Assembly: GCF_009183655.1 (NCBI RefSeq)
Contig: NZ_WEIO01000012.1
Location: 1-60,423, forward strand
Length of the DNA: 60,423 nt
Reading direction: 5' to 3'
Origin: Bacillus aerolatus
GTDB lineage: Bacteria; Bacillota; Bacilli; Bacillales; Domibacillaceae
The notes below the pieces were generated by a model. That model saw only the letters and a program-made list of their open reading frames with translations. It did no database searches and was not told the DNA's origin. Both the position numbers and the translations under genes were made by a program. Within the stretch, counting starts at the first letter, position 1; each line of letters begins with the position of its first letter. Shown here one piece after another: positions 46,411-53,969 of the stretch.

Positions 46411-47355
46411 ATGATCGAAATTGAAAAGCCAAAAATTGAAACGGTTGAGATCAGCGATGATGCCACTCATGGAAAATTCGTCGTAGAACCACTTGAGCGT
46501 GGGTATGGTACAACTTTGGGTAACTCCTTACGTCGTATACTGTTATCCTCACTCCCAGGTGCTGCTGTCACATCTATTCAGATTGACGGAGTATTGCATG
46601 AGTTCTCAACAATTGAAGGCGTCGTGGAAGATGTCACATCTATTATCTTAAATATTAAGAAACTGGCGTTGAAGATCTATTCAGATGAAGAAAAAACGCT
46701 GGAAGTAGATGTGCAGGGAAATGGCGTAGTGACAGCTGCTGATATTACGCATGACAGCGATGTGGAAATTTTAAACCCTGATTTGCATATTGCTACATTA
46801 GGAGAGAATGCCCATTTTCGCATGCGTCTCACCGCTCAGCGTGGAAGAGGTTATAATCCAGCCGATCAAAACAAAAAGGAAGATCATCCAATTGGTGTCA
46901 TTCCAATTGACTCCATCTACACTCCGGTTGCCCGTGTAAACTATCAAGTAGAAAGCACTCGCGTGGGGCAGTTAACAAACTATGATAAATTATCATTGGA
47001 TGTGTGGACTGATGGCAGCATTGGCCCGAAAGAAGCCATTTCATTAGGTGCCAAAATTTTAAATGAACACTTAAACATCTTCGTTGGTTTAACAGATGAA
47101 GCTCAAAATGCGGAAATTATGGTAGAAAAAGAAGAAGACCAAAAAGAAAAAGTTCTGGAAATGACGATTGAAGAACTTGATCTTTCCGTCCGTTCTTACA
47201 ACTGCTTAAAGCGTGCCGGCATTAATACAGTGCAGGAACTCGCCAATAAGAGTGAAGAAGATATGATGAAGGTCCGAAATCTTGGCCGTAAATCACTTGA
47301 AGAAGTGAAAGCGAAGCTGGATGAGCTTGGGTTAGGCTTGAAAAAAGAAGATTGA
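46411..47355 (+). CDS. rpoA: RNA polymerase alpha subunit
   Basis: Assembly platform of RNA polymerase, 314 residues. N-terminal domain (1-230) with [20 protein letters not shown]; linker (about 230-245); C-terminal domain (about 250-310) with [20 protein letters not shown] for UP-element and activator contacts. AAGGAGGT precedes ATG 46411. Confidence 0.98.
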   Translation: MIEIEKPKIETVEISDDATHGKFVVEPLERGYGTTLGNSLRRILLSSLPGAAVTSIQIDGVLHEFSTIEGVVEDVTSIILNIKKLALKIYSDEEKTLEVDVQGNGVVTAADITHDSDVEILNPDLHIATLGENAHFRMRLTAQRGRGYNPADQNKKEDHPIGVIPIDSIYTPVARVNYQVESTRVGQLTNYDKLSLDVWTDGSIGPKEAISLGAKILNEHLNIFVGLTDEAQNAEIMVEKEEDQKEKVLEMTIEELDLSVRSYNCLKRAGINTVQELANKSEEDMMKVRNLGRKSLEEVKAKLDELGLGLKKED

Positions 47356-47396
47356 TAACCGAATAAAAGCAGAATTCAACAAAGGAGGGTATCTTC

Positions 47397-47792
47397 ATGG
47401 CTTACAGAAAGCTAGGACGTACAAGCGCTCAGCGTAAAGCGATGCTTCGTGATTTAGCGACTGACTTAATCATCAGCGAGCGTATTGAAACCACTGAAGC
47501 ACGTGCGAAAGAACTTCGCTCAGTTGTGGAAAAAATGATTACACTTGGTAAACGTGGTGACTTGCATGCTCGCCGTCAAGCAGCTGCATTCCTTCGTAAC
47601 GAAGTAGCATCAACTGTTGAAGTTGAAGGCGAAAACGGCAAAAAGAAGGAAACACCTGTTTACGCAGTACAAAAACTTTTCTCTGATGTGGCTCCTCGTT
47701 ATACCGAGCGCCAAGGCGGTTACACGCGCATCATGAAAACCGGTCCTCGTCGTGGTGACGGTGCACCAATGGTTATTATTGAACTCGTTTAA
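47397..47792 (+). CDS. rplQ: ribosomal protein L17
   Basis: Tunnel-exit 50S protein. 131 residues, about 11 longer than B. subtilis L17: the extra residues form a polar insertion at about 76-90 ([13 protein letters not shown]) before the conserved [21 protein letters not shown]-terminus [28 protein letters not shown] precedes ATG 47397. Last gene of the superoperon. Confidence 0.96.
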   Translation: MAYRKLGRTSAQRKAMLRDLATDLIISERIETTEARAKELRSVVEKMITLGKRGDLHARRQAAAFLRNEVASTVEVEGENGKKKETPVYAVQKLFSDVAPRYTERQGGYTRIMKTGPRRGDGAPMVIIELV

Positions 47793-47807
47793 TTTTCGAT
47801 AAAACCG

Positions 47808-47855
47808 CAAAAAGGGCAGAACCTTCCAGCGCGGCTGTGTTTTGCCCTTTTTTTA
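47808..47855 (+). terminator. terminator after rplQ
   Basis: AAAAAGGGCA...AC pairs with GT..TGCCCTTTTT, followed by more T, closing the S10-spc-alpha superoperon. Confidence 0.85.
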
Positions 47856-47930
47856 ATAACTTTCGCTGAAGACTGAATAATTTGAAGCTTGAGCGTTACG
47901 ATGAGCATCTCTGTTAGGGTGACTCGTCTA

Positions 47931-48020
47931 GCTCATGCACCCCTTCCTCTCTTAATTGATTTAAGAGGCCGCATTGTTGGCAGAAAAATTTTTCTTTGGA
48001 ATGGGGTGCGGGCTTTTTTT
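47931..48020 (+). promoter_or_regulatory. structured leader with terminator upstream of ecfA1
   Basis: A long closing helix, GCACCCCTTCC (47937-47947) with GGAA-T-GGGGTGC (47998-48009), is extended by GCTC/GGGC and runs straight into T7 (48014-48020). Inside lie the stem CTCTTAA/TTAAGAG (47949-47967), GCC/GGC (47968-47981) and AGAAA/TTTCT (47982-47995). A multi-branched structure ending as a terminator ahead of a vitamin-transporter operon resembles an attenuator or riboswitch; I do not recognise its class. Confidence 0.5.
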
Positions 48021-48078
48021 ATATGTAGAACTTTTTGGCGGCTGTTCAGCTGAGAAGAGGAAGAAAAGAGGGAAGATC

Positions 48079-48918
48079 ATGAAAGAGCCTGTTATTTCGA
48101 TTCGCCACGTCAATTTTCGTTATCCTGAACAAACTCAATATGCGTTAAAAGATATTTCATTAGATGTCGCTAAAGGAGAGTGGCTCGCTATTGTCGGACA
48201 TAACGGCTCAGGGAAATCGACACTTGCGAAAATGCTGAATGGTTTGCATTATCCGGAAGAGGGACAAGTAACCATTTGCGGTTTTTCCTTAAAAGAGGAG
48301 TTTGTCTGGGAGGTACGCAAACGTCTCGGCATGGTATTTCAAAATCCTGATAATCAGTTTGTCGGCACGACAGTACAAGATGATGTGGCTTTTGGGTTAG
48401 AAAATAATGGAGTGCCGCATGAAGTGATGACAGCGCGGGTGAAAAACTCACTTCAGCGAGTGGGTATGCTCGATTTTCTGAATCAAGAGCCGCACCATCT
48501 ATCCGGCGGGCAAAAGCAGCGGGTAGCGATCGCAGGGGTTATCGCGCTGCAGCCGGATATTATTTTGCTGGATGAAGCGACATCCATGCTCGACCCGCGC
48601 GGACGGGAAGAAGTTTTGTCAACGGTCCGCCAGTTAAAAGAAGAGCAGGATTTGACTGTTATTTCAATTACACATGACTTGGAGGAAGCTTCTCGCGCCG
48701 ACCGGATCATTGTGTTAAACGAAGGAACTGTTTATCGAGAAGGAACGCCTGAAGAAATTTTTCAATTGAATGAAGAATTAATCGGGCTTGGGCTTGATGT
48801 TCCTTTTCCCGTAAAACTGAGCCGAGTACTCCGTTTAGAAGATTTCAAGATTGTGAGCAATCATTTAACAGAAGAAGAGCTGGTGAGAGAGCTATGGACA
48901 TCCAACTTCAAGAAGTAG
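48079..48918 (+). CDS. ecfA1: EcfA1, ECF transporter ATPase
   Basis: One of two ATPases energising the shared ECF module for vitamin and metal uptake. 279 residues from ATG 48079 (GAGGGAAGA upstream; frame open back to 47974 through the terminator is not used). Walker A GHNGSGKST (about 41-49), Q-loop VFQNPDNQF, signature LSGGQKQRVAIAGV, Walker B IILLDEATSMLD, His switch SITHD. Overlaps ecfA2 by 25 nt. Confidence 0.95.
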   Translation: MKEPVISIRHVNFRYPEQTQYALKDISLDVAKGEWLAIVGHNGSGKSTLAKMLNGLHYPEEGQVTICGFSLKEEFVWEVRKRLGMVFQNPDNQFVGTTVQDDVAFGLENNGVPHEVMTARVKNSLQRVGMLDFLNQEPHHLSGGQKQRVAIAGVIALQPDIILLDEATSMLDPRGREEVLSTVRQLKEEQDLTVISITHDLEEASRADRIIVLNEGTVYREGTPEEIFQLNEELIGLGLDVPFPVKLSRVLRLEDFKIVSNHLTEEELVRELWTSNFKK

Positions 48919-49763
48919 AATATCGCTATGCTGCGGGAACCCCTTTTGAACGCCTCGCCATTCAACATGTCAGCTTTGCGATTCCGGAAGGAGCTTTCTT
49001 AGCGGTAATTGGTCATACCGGCTCAGGCAAGTCGACAATTATTCAGCATTTAAACGCACTGTTGCAGCCGACAAAGGGAAAAGTCATTATTGGAGATCGG
49101 GTGATTTCCGCAGGAAAAAAAGAAAAAAATTTAAAAGCAGTACGCAAAAAAGTAGGCATTGTCTTTCAGTTTCCAGAACATCAGTTATTTGAAGAAACTG
49201 TTGAAAAAGACATAAGCTATGGACCGATGAACTTTGGGGTACCGGAAGAAGAAGCAAAAAGGCGGGCGCAAAAGTTAATTCGCCAAGTAGGGCTGTCTGA
49301 AGAGGTACTGCAAAAGTCTCCTTTCGATTTGTCAGGCGGGCAGATGAGGCGAGTCGCGATTGCCGGTGTTCTTGCCATGGAACCGGACGTGCTTGTGCTC
49401 GACGAGCCGACGGCAGGTCTGGACCCGCGGGGCAGAAAAGAAATTATGGACATGTTCTATGACTTGCATCAAAAGCGGGGCCTTTCCACTGTATTAGTCA
49501 CCCATAGCATGGAAGATGCTGCTCTTTATGCAGATGAAATGGTTATTATGCATAAAGGAAAAGTTTATAAACAAGGCAAGCCGCGGGAGCTGTTTTCACA
49601 GCCCGATGAACTGGCGGGCCTCGGGCTCAGCGTGCCGGATGTTGTGAGATTTCAGCATCGTTTTGAAGCATTGTCCGGTATTCAGCTGACGAAAACGTGT
49701 TTAACGATTGATGAGCTGGCCGAAGAGCTGTCGCATGCGAAAAAGCGGGGTGGCTTGTCATGA
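48894..49763 (+). CDS. ecfA2: EcfA2, ECF transporter ATPase
   Basis: Second ATPase of the ECF core, 289 residues. Walker A GHTGSGKST (about 39-47), VFQFPEHQLFEETVEKDISY Q-loop region, signature LSGGQMRRVAIAGV, Walker B VLVLDEPTAGLD, His switch LVTHS. The starting ATG 48894 lies inside ecfA1, implying coupled translation; it overlaps ecfT by 4 nt. Confidence 0.95.
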   Translation: MDIQLQEVEYRYAAGTPFERLAIQHVSFAIPEGAFLAVIGHTGSGKSTIIQHLNALLQPTKGKVIIGDRVISAGKKEKNLKAVRKKVGIVFQFPEHQLFEETVEKDISYGPMNFGVPEEEAKRRAQKLIRQVGLSEEVLQKSPFDLSGGQMRRVAIAGVLAMEPDVLVLDEPTAGLDPRGRKEIMDMFYDLHQKRGLSTVLVTHSMEDAALYADEMVIMHKGKVYKQGKPRELFSQPDELAGLGLSVPDVVRFQHRFEALSGIQLTKTCLTIDELAEELSHAKKRGGLS

Positions 49764-50557
49764 TGGAAAAAATGATTTTTGGCCGTTACTTGCCTCTTCA
49801 ATCTGCCGTCCATCAGCTGGACCCCCGGGCAAAGCTTTTATTTATTTTCGGATTTGTTATCGTCGTTTTCCTGGCAAACAATGCGTTGTCTTATGCGGTA
49901 TTAGCTGCTTTCACCTTTGTTTTAATTTATTTGTCCAAAATCAATATCCGTTTTTTATTCGCTGGACTGAAACCAGTTATCTGGCTCATCGCTTTTACTT
50001 TTCTGCTGCATATTTTTTTGACAAAAGAAGGCGATTTATTAGTGGAAGTTGGTTTTTTGAAGGTGTATGAAGGTGGTGTAAGGCAAGGGGCTTTTATTTC
50101 TCTCCGCTTTTTGCTGCTTATCTTTGTGACGTCTCTGCTCACGCTGACAACATCGCCTATTTCGATTACAGATGGGCTTGAAAGCTTGTTGAATCCTTTT
50201 AAGAAACTAAAGCTGCCGGTACACGAACTCGCATTAATGATGTCAATTTCGCTGCGCTTCATTCCAACACTGATGGATGAAACCGATAAAATTATGAAAG
50301 CTCAAATGGCGAGAGGAGCAGATTTCTCAAGCGGACCGATCAAAGACAGAATAAAAGCAGTTGTGCCCTTACTGATCCCGTTGTTCGTCAGTGCTTTTAA
50401 ACGAGCCGAAGAACTTGCCGTAGCGATGGAAGCGAGAGGATACCGCGGTGGAGAAGGCCGGACGAAATACCGTTTGCTGCATTGGAAGTGGAAAGATACA
50501 GTTGCTCTTTCTCTACTTTTTGTTCTGGCAGCCGTTCTGTGGCGGCTAAGAAGTTGA
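49760..50557 (+). CDS. ecfT: EcfT, ECF transporter membrane scaffold
   Basis: Transmembrane coupling subunit, 265 residues. Hydrophobic helices at about 28-62, 67-87, 107-130 and 240-260, and the two ATPase-contacting Ala-Arg-Gly motifs (MARGADFSSG near 181; MEARGYRGG near 224). Two consecutive ATG codons (49760, 49763). The substrate-binding S components are encoded elsewhere. Confidence 0.95.
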   Translation: MMEKMIFGRYLPLQSAVHQLDPRAKLLFIFGFVIVVFLANNALSYAVLAAFTFVLIYLSKINIRFLFAGLKPVIWLIAFTFLLHIFLTKEGDLLVEVGFLKVYEGGVRQGAFISLRFLLLIFVTSLLTLTTSPISITDGLESLLNPFKKLKLPVHELALMMSISLRFIPTLMDETDKIMKAQMARGADFSSGPIKDRIKAVVPLLIPLFVSAFKRAEELAVAMEARGYRGGEGRTKYRLLHWKWKDTVALSLLFVLAAVLWRLRS

Positions 50558-50571
50558 TGGAGTCGATTAAT

Positions 50572-51315
50572 ATGAAACGATTAAAATGTATCATTTCCTA
50601 TGACGGTTCTTTATTTGCCGGTTATCAAATTCAGCCGAACGGCCGGACTGTTCAGGAAGAGCTGGAGAAAGCACTCGCCCGGATGCATAAAGGCAGCCAA
50701 GTGAAAGTGACAGCATCTGGCCGGACAGATGCGGGGGTTCATGCGGAAGGGCAAGTGATTCACTTTGATACGCCGCTTGCGATTCCGGGAGACCGCTGGC
50801 CGACCGCTCTTAATAGCCAGCTTCCGAAGGACATATTGGTTAGGAAAGCTGAAATCGTGCCTGAATCGTTTCATGCCCGTTTCTCAGCTGCAGGCAAAGA
50901 ATACCGTTACAAAATTTATCAGGACCCTTTCCGCAATCCGTTTAAGCGGATGTATTCGTGCCACTGTCCGTATGAGCTCGATCTCCAAGCGGTGGAAGAG
51001 GCAGCAGGCTTTTTGATCGGCACACATGACTTTACGAGTTTTTGTTCAGCAAAAACCGATGTACAGGACAAAGTAAGAACGATTACCAAACTTGAAGTCA
51101 TCCACTGTGGGAAAGAAATCGAGCTGCGGGTGGCGGGCAGTGGGTTTTTATATAATATGGTCCGGATTATTGCAGGCACGTTAATTGAAGCAGGAAAAGG
51201 GAAGGTAGCCCCGAATGATATTCACACGATATTAGCGGGGCGGGACCGGGCGCTGGCAGGGAAAACTGCACCGGCAGAAGGCTTGTATTTGTGGGAAGTT
51301 TTCTATGGCAACTAG
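50572..51315 (+). CDS. truA: TruA, tRNA pseudouridine(38-40) synthase
   Basis: Modifies the anticodon arm. 247 residues from ATG 50572 (MKRLKCIISYDGSLFAGYQI); upstream in-frame ATG 50557 is possible but overlaps the ecfT stop. Catalytic aspartate in SGRTDAGVHAEGQVIHFD; KEYRYKIY; C-terminal GSGFLYNMVRIIAGTLIEAG. Confidence 0.95.
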   Translation: MKRLKCIISYDGSLFAGYQIQPNGRTVQEELEKALARMHKGSQVKVTASGRTDAGVHAEGQVIHFDTPLAIPGDRWPTALNSQLPKDILVRKAEIVPESFHARFSAAGKEYRYKIYQDPFRNPFKRMYSCHCPYELDLQAVEEAAGFLIGTHDFTSFCSAKTDVQDKVRTITKLEVIHCGKEIELRVAGSGFLYNMVRIIAGTLIEAGKGKVAPNDIHTILAGRDRALAGKTAPAEGLYLWEVFYGN

Positions 51316-51335
51316 CCCGGGTGTCACATTTTTTC

Positions 51336-51364
51336 TTGACATTGATTTACGAAAGTTATATTAT
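51336..51364 (+). promoter_or_regulatory. rplM-rpsI promoter
   Basis: TTGACA (51336-51341), 17-bp spacer, TATTAT (51359-51364). Drives rplM-rpsI. Confidence 0.85.
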
Positions 51365-51369
51365 ATCCT

Positions 51370-51465
51370 ATGGTACGTTATTTAACCCCACGATAAGCCC
51401 CGGAAACTTATTCGTGATATAAATACAATAAAAATGAAACAATTAATTAATTTTAGGAGGGTAAA
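51370..51465 (+). ncRNA. probable L13 leader RNA
   Basis: The leader between the promoter and rplM contains CACGATAAG (51389-51397) paired with CTTA-T-TCGTG (51407-51416), the hairpin position and type of the Bacillus L13 leader family. Autoregulation by L13 is family knowledge; the match is by eye. Confidence 0.55.
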
Positions 51466-51469
51466 ACCA

Positions 51470-51907
51470 ATGCGTACGACTTATATGGCGAAAGCAAGCG
51501 AAATCGAACGTAAATGGTACGTCATCGACGCTGCAGGCAAAACATTAGGCCGTCTTTCCAGCGAAGTTGCGTCTATCTTACGCGGTAAACATAAACCAAC
51601 ATTCACACCACACGTTGATACTGGTGATCACGTAATTCTTATCAATGCAGAAAAAATTGAATTAACAGGTAACAAATTGGCGGATAAAATTTACTACCGT
51701 CACAGCATGTATCCAGGCGGTTTGAAAACACGCACTGCAAATGAAATGCGTACAAAATATCCTGAAAGAATGCTTGAGCTTGCGATTAAAGGCATGCTTC
51801 CAAAAGGTTCTTTAGGCCGCCAAATGGCTAAAAAATTACACGTATACGCTGGTCCTGAACATAAGCACCAAGCCCAACAACCGGAAGTTTACGAACTTCG
51901 CGGCTAA
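51470..51907 (+). CDS. rplM: ribosomal protein L13
   Basis: Early 50S assembly protein, 145 residues from ATG 51470 ([20 protein letters not shown]); AGGAGGG at 51455-51461 excludes the in-frame start at 51434. Conserved [13 protein letters not shown] and [20 protein letters not shown]. Confidence 0.97.
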   Translation: MRTTYMAKASEIERKWYVIDAAGKTLGRLSSEVASILRGKHKPTFTPHVDTGDHVILINAEKIELTGNKLADKIYYRHSMYPGGLKTRTANEMRTKYPERMLELAIKGMLPKGSLGRQMAKKLHVYAGPEHKHQAQQPEVYELRG

Positions 51908-51929
51908 TTATTAAGAGGAGGTTATTATC

Positions 51930-52322
51930 TTGGCACAAGTTCAATATATCGGAACAGGCCGCCGCAAGAGCTCTGTTGCTCGTGTGCGCTTAGTACCTGG
52001 AGACGGAAAAATCGTCATTAATGGACGTGACGTAGAAAACTATATTCCATTCGAAGCATTACGTACAGTAATCAATCAGCCGCTTGTAGCAACTGAAACA
52101 ACTGGCAGCTATGATGTACATGTAAATGTAAACGGAGGCGGCTATACAGGGCAAGCAGGAGCTATTCGCCACGGCATCGCACGTGCGCTTCTTCAAGTAG
52201 ATCCTGAGTACCGTGTGACGTTAAAACGCGCTGGCTACTTAACTCGTGATGCCCGCATGAAAGAACGTAAAAAATACGGTCTTAAAGGCGCTCGTCGTGC
52301 ACCTCAGTTCTCAAAACGTTAA
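51930..52322 (+). CDS. rpsI: ribosomal protein S9
   Basis: Its C-terminal tail touches P-site tRNA. 130 residues from TTG 51930 (AAGAGGAGGT upstream): [20 protein letters not shown] at the N-terminus, complete to [10 protein letters not shown]. The gene is intact, but its last 63 nt plus one base are duplicated at 55253-55316, about 3 kb downstream, with one synonymous difference (GGT here, GGA there). See findings. Confidence 0.97.
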   Translation: MAQVQYIGTGRRKSSVARVRLVPGDGKIVINGRDVENYIPFEALRTVINQPLVATETTGSYDVHVNVNGGGYTGQAGAIRHGIARALLQVDPEYRVTLKRAGYLTRDARMKERKKYGLKGARRAPQFSKR

Positions 52323-52323
52323 T
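52260..52323 (+). repeat. left copy of the rpsI 3'-end direct repeat (candidate attachment site)
   Basis: 64 bp from AAAGAACGTAAAAAATACGG through the rpsI stop codon. Matches 55253-55316 at 63 of 64 positions, same orientation, 2993 bp apart. Functions as the true end of rpsI. Confidence 0.9.
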
Positions 52324-52340
52324 TATCAATATTTGGAAGG

Positions 52341-52371
52341 CTCTCAACCAATTTGGTTGGGGGTCTTTTTT
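52341..52371 (+). terminator. terminator after rpsI (insert-side)
   Basis: CTCTCAACCA / TGGTTGGGGG (wobbles) followed by TCTTTTTTAT. It differs in sequence from the terminator after the right repeat copy (55327-55355), so it is probably carried by the insert. Confidence 0.8.
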
Positions 52372-52880
52372 ATGTGTGGAAAGTGGTTTTGACCACATAT
52401 CATAGCTCAATATACATTTGGGCTCTCTCCACTGTCTGCTCTTTTACGTGAGCAGTAACGTGTGTATAGATGTTCATGGTCAAATAATATGTTCAATAAG
52501 CTTAAGAATGGGAACAAGCCTTTAACTAATGAAGAGTTATAGGAAATTAAATCAATGGAAGAAGAATTTCCTTGTAGGTTATCCTAACATTAAAGGCAAA
52601 AGCAGCCGGGCTTTCATAAACGCCTATTAGATCTATCGTTTGAGGGGAACCGTCAAAGACTGGAGGTAAGCTAAAATTCTTTTCTACTATACCTATGAAA
52701 GTGAAAGAATAGATCTCGTTGTCGATGTCTTTGAATGTCATAGATTACTTTATATAGGATAAAAGGTAGTTAGTGAAAAGGAACGGTTTTTCTTTTCTAT
52801 AGCGAAAAATCGACACAAATCCTTCGTCATATGTTATTAATAAAAGATACATAACTTTGGATTTGGGAGGAGGTGAACTG
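52372..52880. other. gene-poor left part of the insert
   Basis: About 500 bp with stops in all frames on the + strand. A 64-codon minus-strand frame (52741 to 52547) has no ribosome-binding site. CATATGTTA at 52828-52836 fits the sigma-K -10 pattern CATANNNTA, but no good -35 is present. It may be decayed coding sequence plus the promoter of the next gene. Confidence 0.4.
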
Positions 52881-53939
52881 ATGCACCTTCAGCGATTCGT
52901 TTTAAATGGCTTAATTATAGGGGCAGCTTTGTTTTTACCAACCAATGTATTTGCCGATAAAGCTGATCTTGCTAAGAAACAGCCCGTTATAAATGAATTA
53001 GCAGCTAATGCAGCTGCTGTCGCACAAAAACCGGTCAACGGGAATGCAAATAACGATTCTCAAAAACAAGTCGATGGGACCGAAAATAAAGGCTCTCATA
53101 TTCAGGCAAAAGTTGAAGAGAAAATTGCCATCAAGAAAGATCCTGCTGTTTCACATTCTTCTCAATCGAGTACTGCTAAACCTGCTCAATTGATAAAAAC
53201 GCTGCCAGAACAGGCGAGCAAACGAGCGGAGAAAGCTGTACAAGAAGCTGTTGAGAAAATTGATAAACAGCCCGGTAAAAAGGCTATACCTGAGAAGGCA
53301 GTGACTAATCCGGGGGAAAAGAAAGGGCTAACCGAGAAGGAAAATCAATTTGTTCATGAAAAACCTCCTGCTCAACAGGATGAGTCCATGAAAATTGAGG
53401 AACCGATTAAACCGGTTGTAACTGAAAAACCTTCTGAACAGACCGTACAAAGCATGGAACCTGAAGAAAAACCGAAACACCAGGTTTCAAAAGGTGATCT
53501 ATCTGCTAATGAAATCAAAGATGCACCTGTTAGTACAGTCAAAAATGAGCCTGTTAATAAAACGAAAGACAAGCCTGTATTAAACAAGGAAAGTAATGCT
53601 CAATCCCTGCCTGTTTTCGGTGGCCCGCCAAAGGATAGCAATTCGTCTGGAACGGATAAAAGTATTCCACACGAAAAACAGGCGACCACCCCGACACAAT
53701 CAAATCAACATTCGGGGGGAGCTTCTAAGGATCGGTCAAATAAAGATCGGACAAAAGTAGGGCAGGGCTTTGTCAATTATACAGACAAATGGTTGGATTG
53801 GGGGCATTATTGGGCACTAGAAATCAGCCAGACGTATATGTCCCGAATCGACGAACTTAGCAGTCAGTGGACGAACGCACCCCCATCACAGCCTCCAAAA
53901 TCGTTCCTTTTTCTTACCATACAAAATCAAAAAAATTGA
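52881..53939 (+). CDS. exported Lys/Pro/Glu-rich low-complexity protein, unknown function
   Basis: Not recognised. 352 residues from ATG 52881, preceded by GGAGGAGGTGA at 52866-52876 (ATG 52857 is upstream of that site). Signal peptide: basic start, hydrophobic 8-22, likely cleavage after NVFA (near residue 25). The mature part is a charged, disordered-looking segment (about 26-290) rich in Lys, Glu, Pro, Gln, without cysteine. It ends in an aromatic patch (NYTDKWLDWGHYWALEISQT, about 300-319) that could bind a surface or partner. It is 30 nt upstream of the repeat protein, likely the same operon. The last 15 residues may follow a frameshift: the +1 frame there also reads as protein-like (ending PYKIKKIDK). 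Confidence 0.75.
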   Translation: MHLQRFVLNGLIIGAALFLPTNVFADKADLAKKQPVINELAANAAAVAQKPVNGNANNDSQKQVDGTENKGSHIQAKVEEKIAIKKDPAVSHSSQSSTAKPAQLIKTLPEQASKRAEKAVQEAVEKIDKQPGKKAIPEKAVTNPGEKKGLTEKENQFVHEKPPAQQDESMKIEEPIKPVVTEKPSEQTVQSMEPEEKPKHQVSKGDLSANEIKDAPVSTVKNEPVNKTKDKPVLNKESNAQSLPVFGGPPKDSNSSGTDKSIPHEKQATTPTQSNQHSGGASKDRSNKDRTKVGQGFVNYTDKWLDWGHYWALEISQTYMSRIDELSSQWTNAPPSQPPKSFLFLTIQNQKN

Positions 53940-53969
53940 TAAGTAGAAGAAAAAAGGAGCGAACAAAAA

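Noticed and set aside
52547-52741. 64-codon minus-strand frame in the insert
   Set aside because: No Shine-Dalgarno before its ATG and no recognisable domain; kept only as a hint of decayed sequence.
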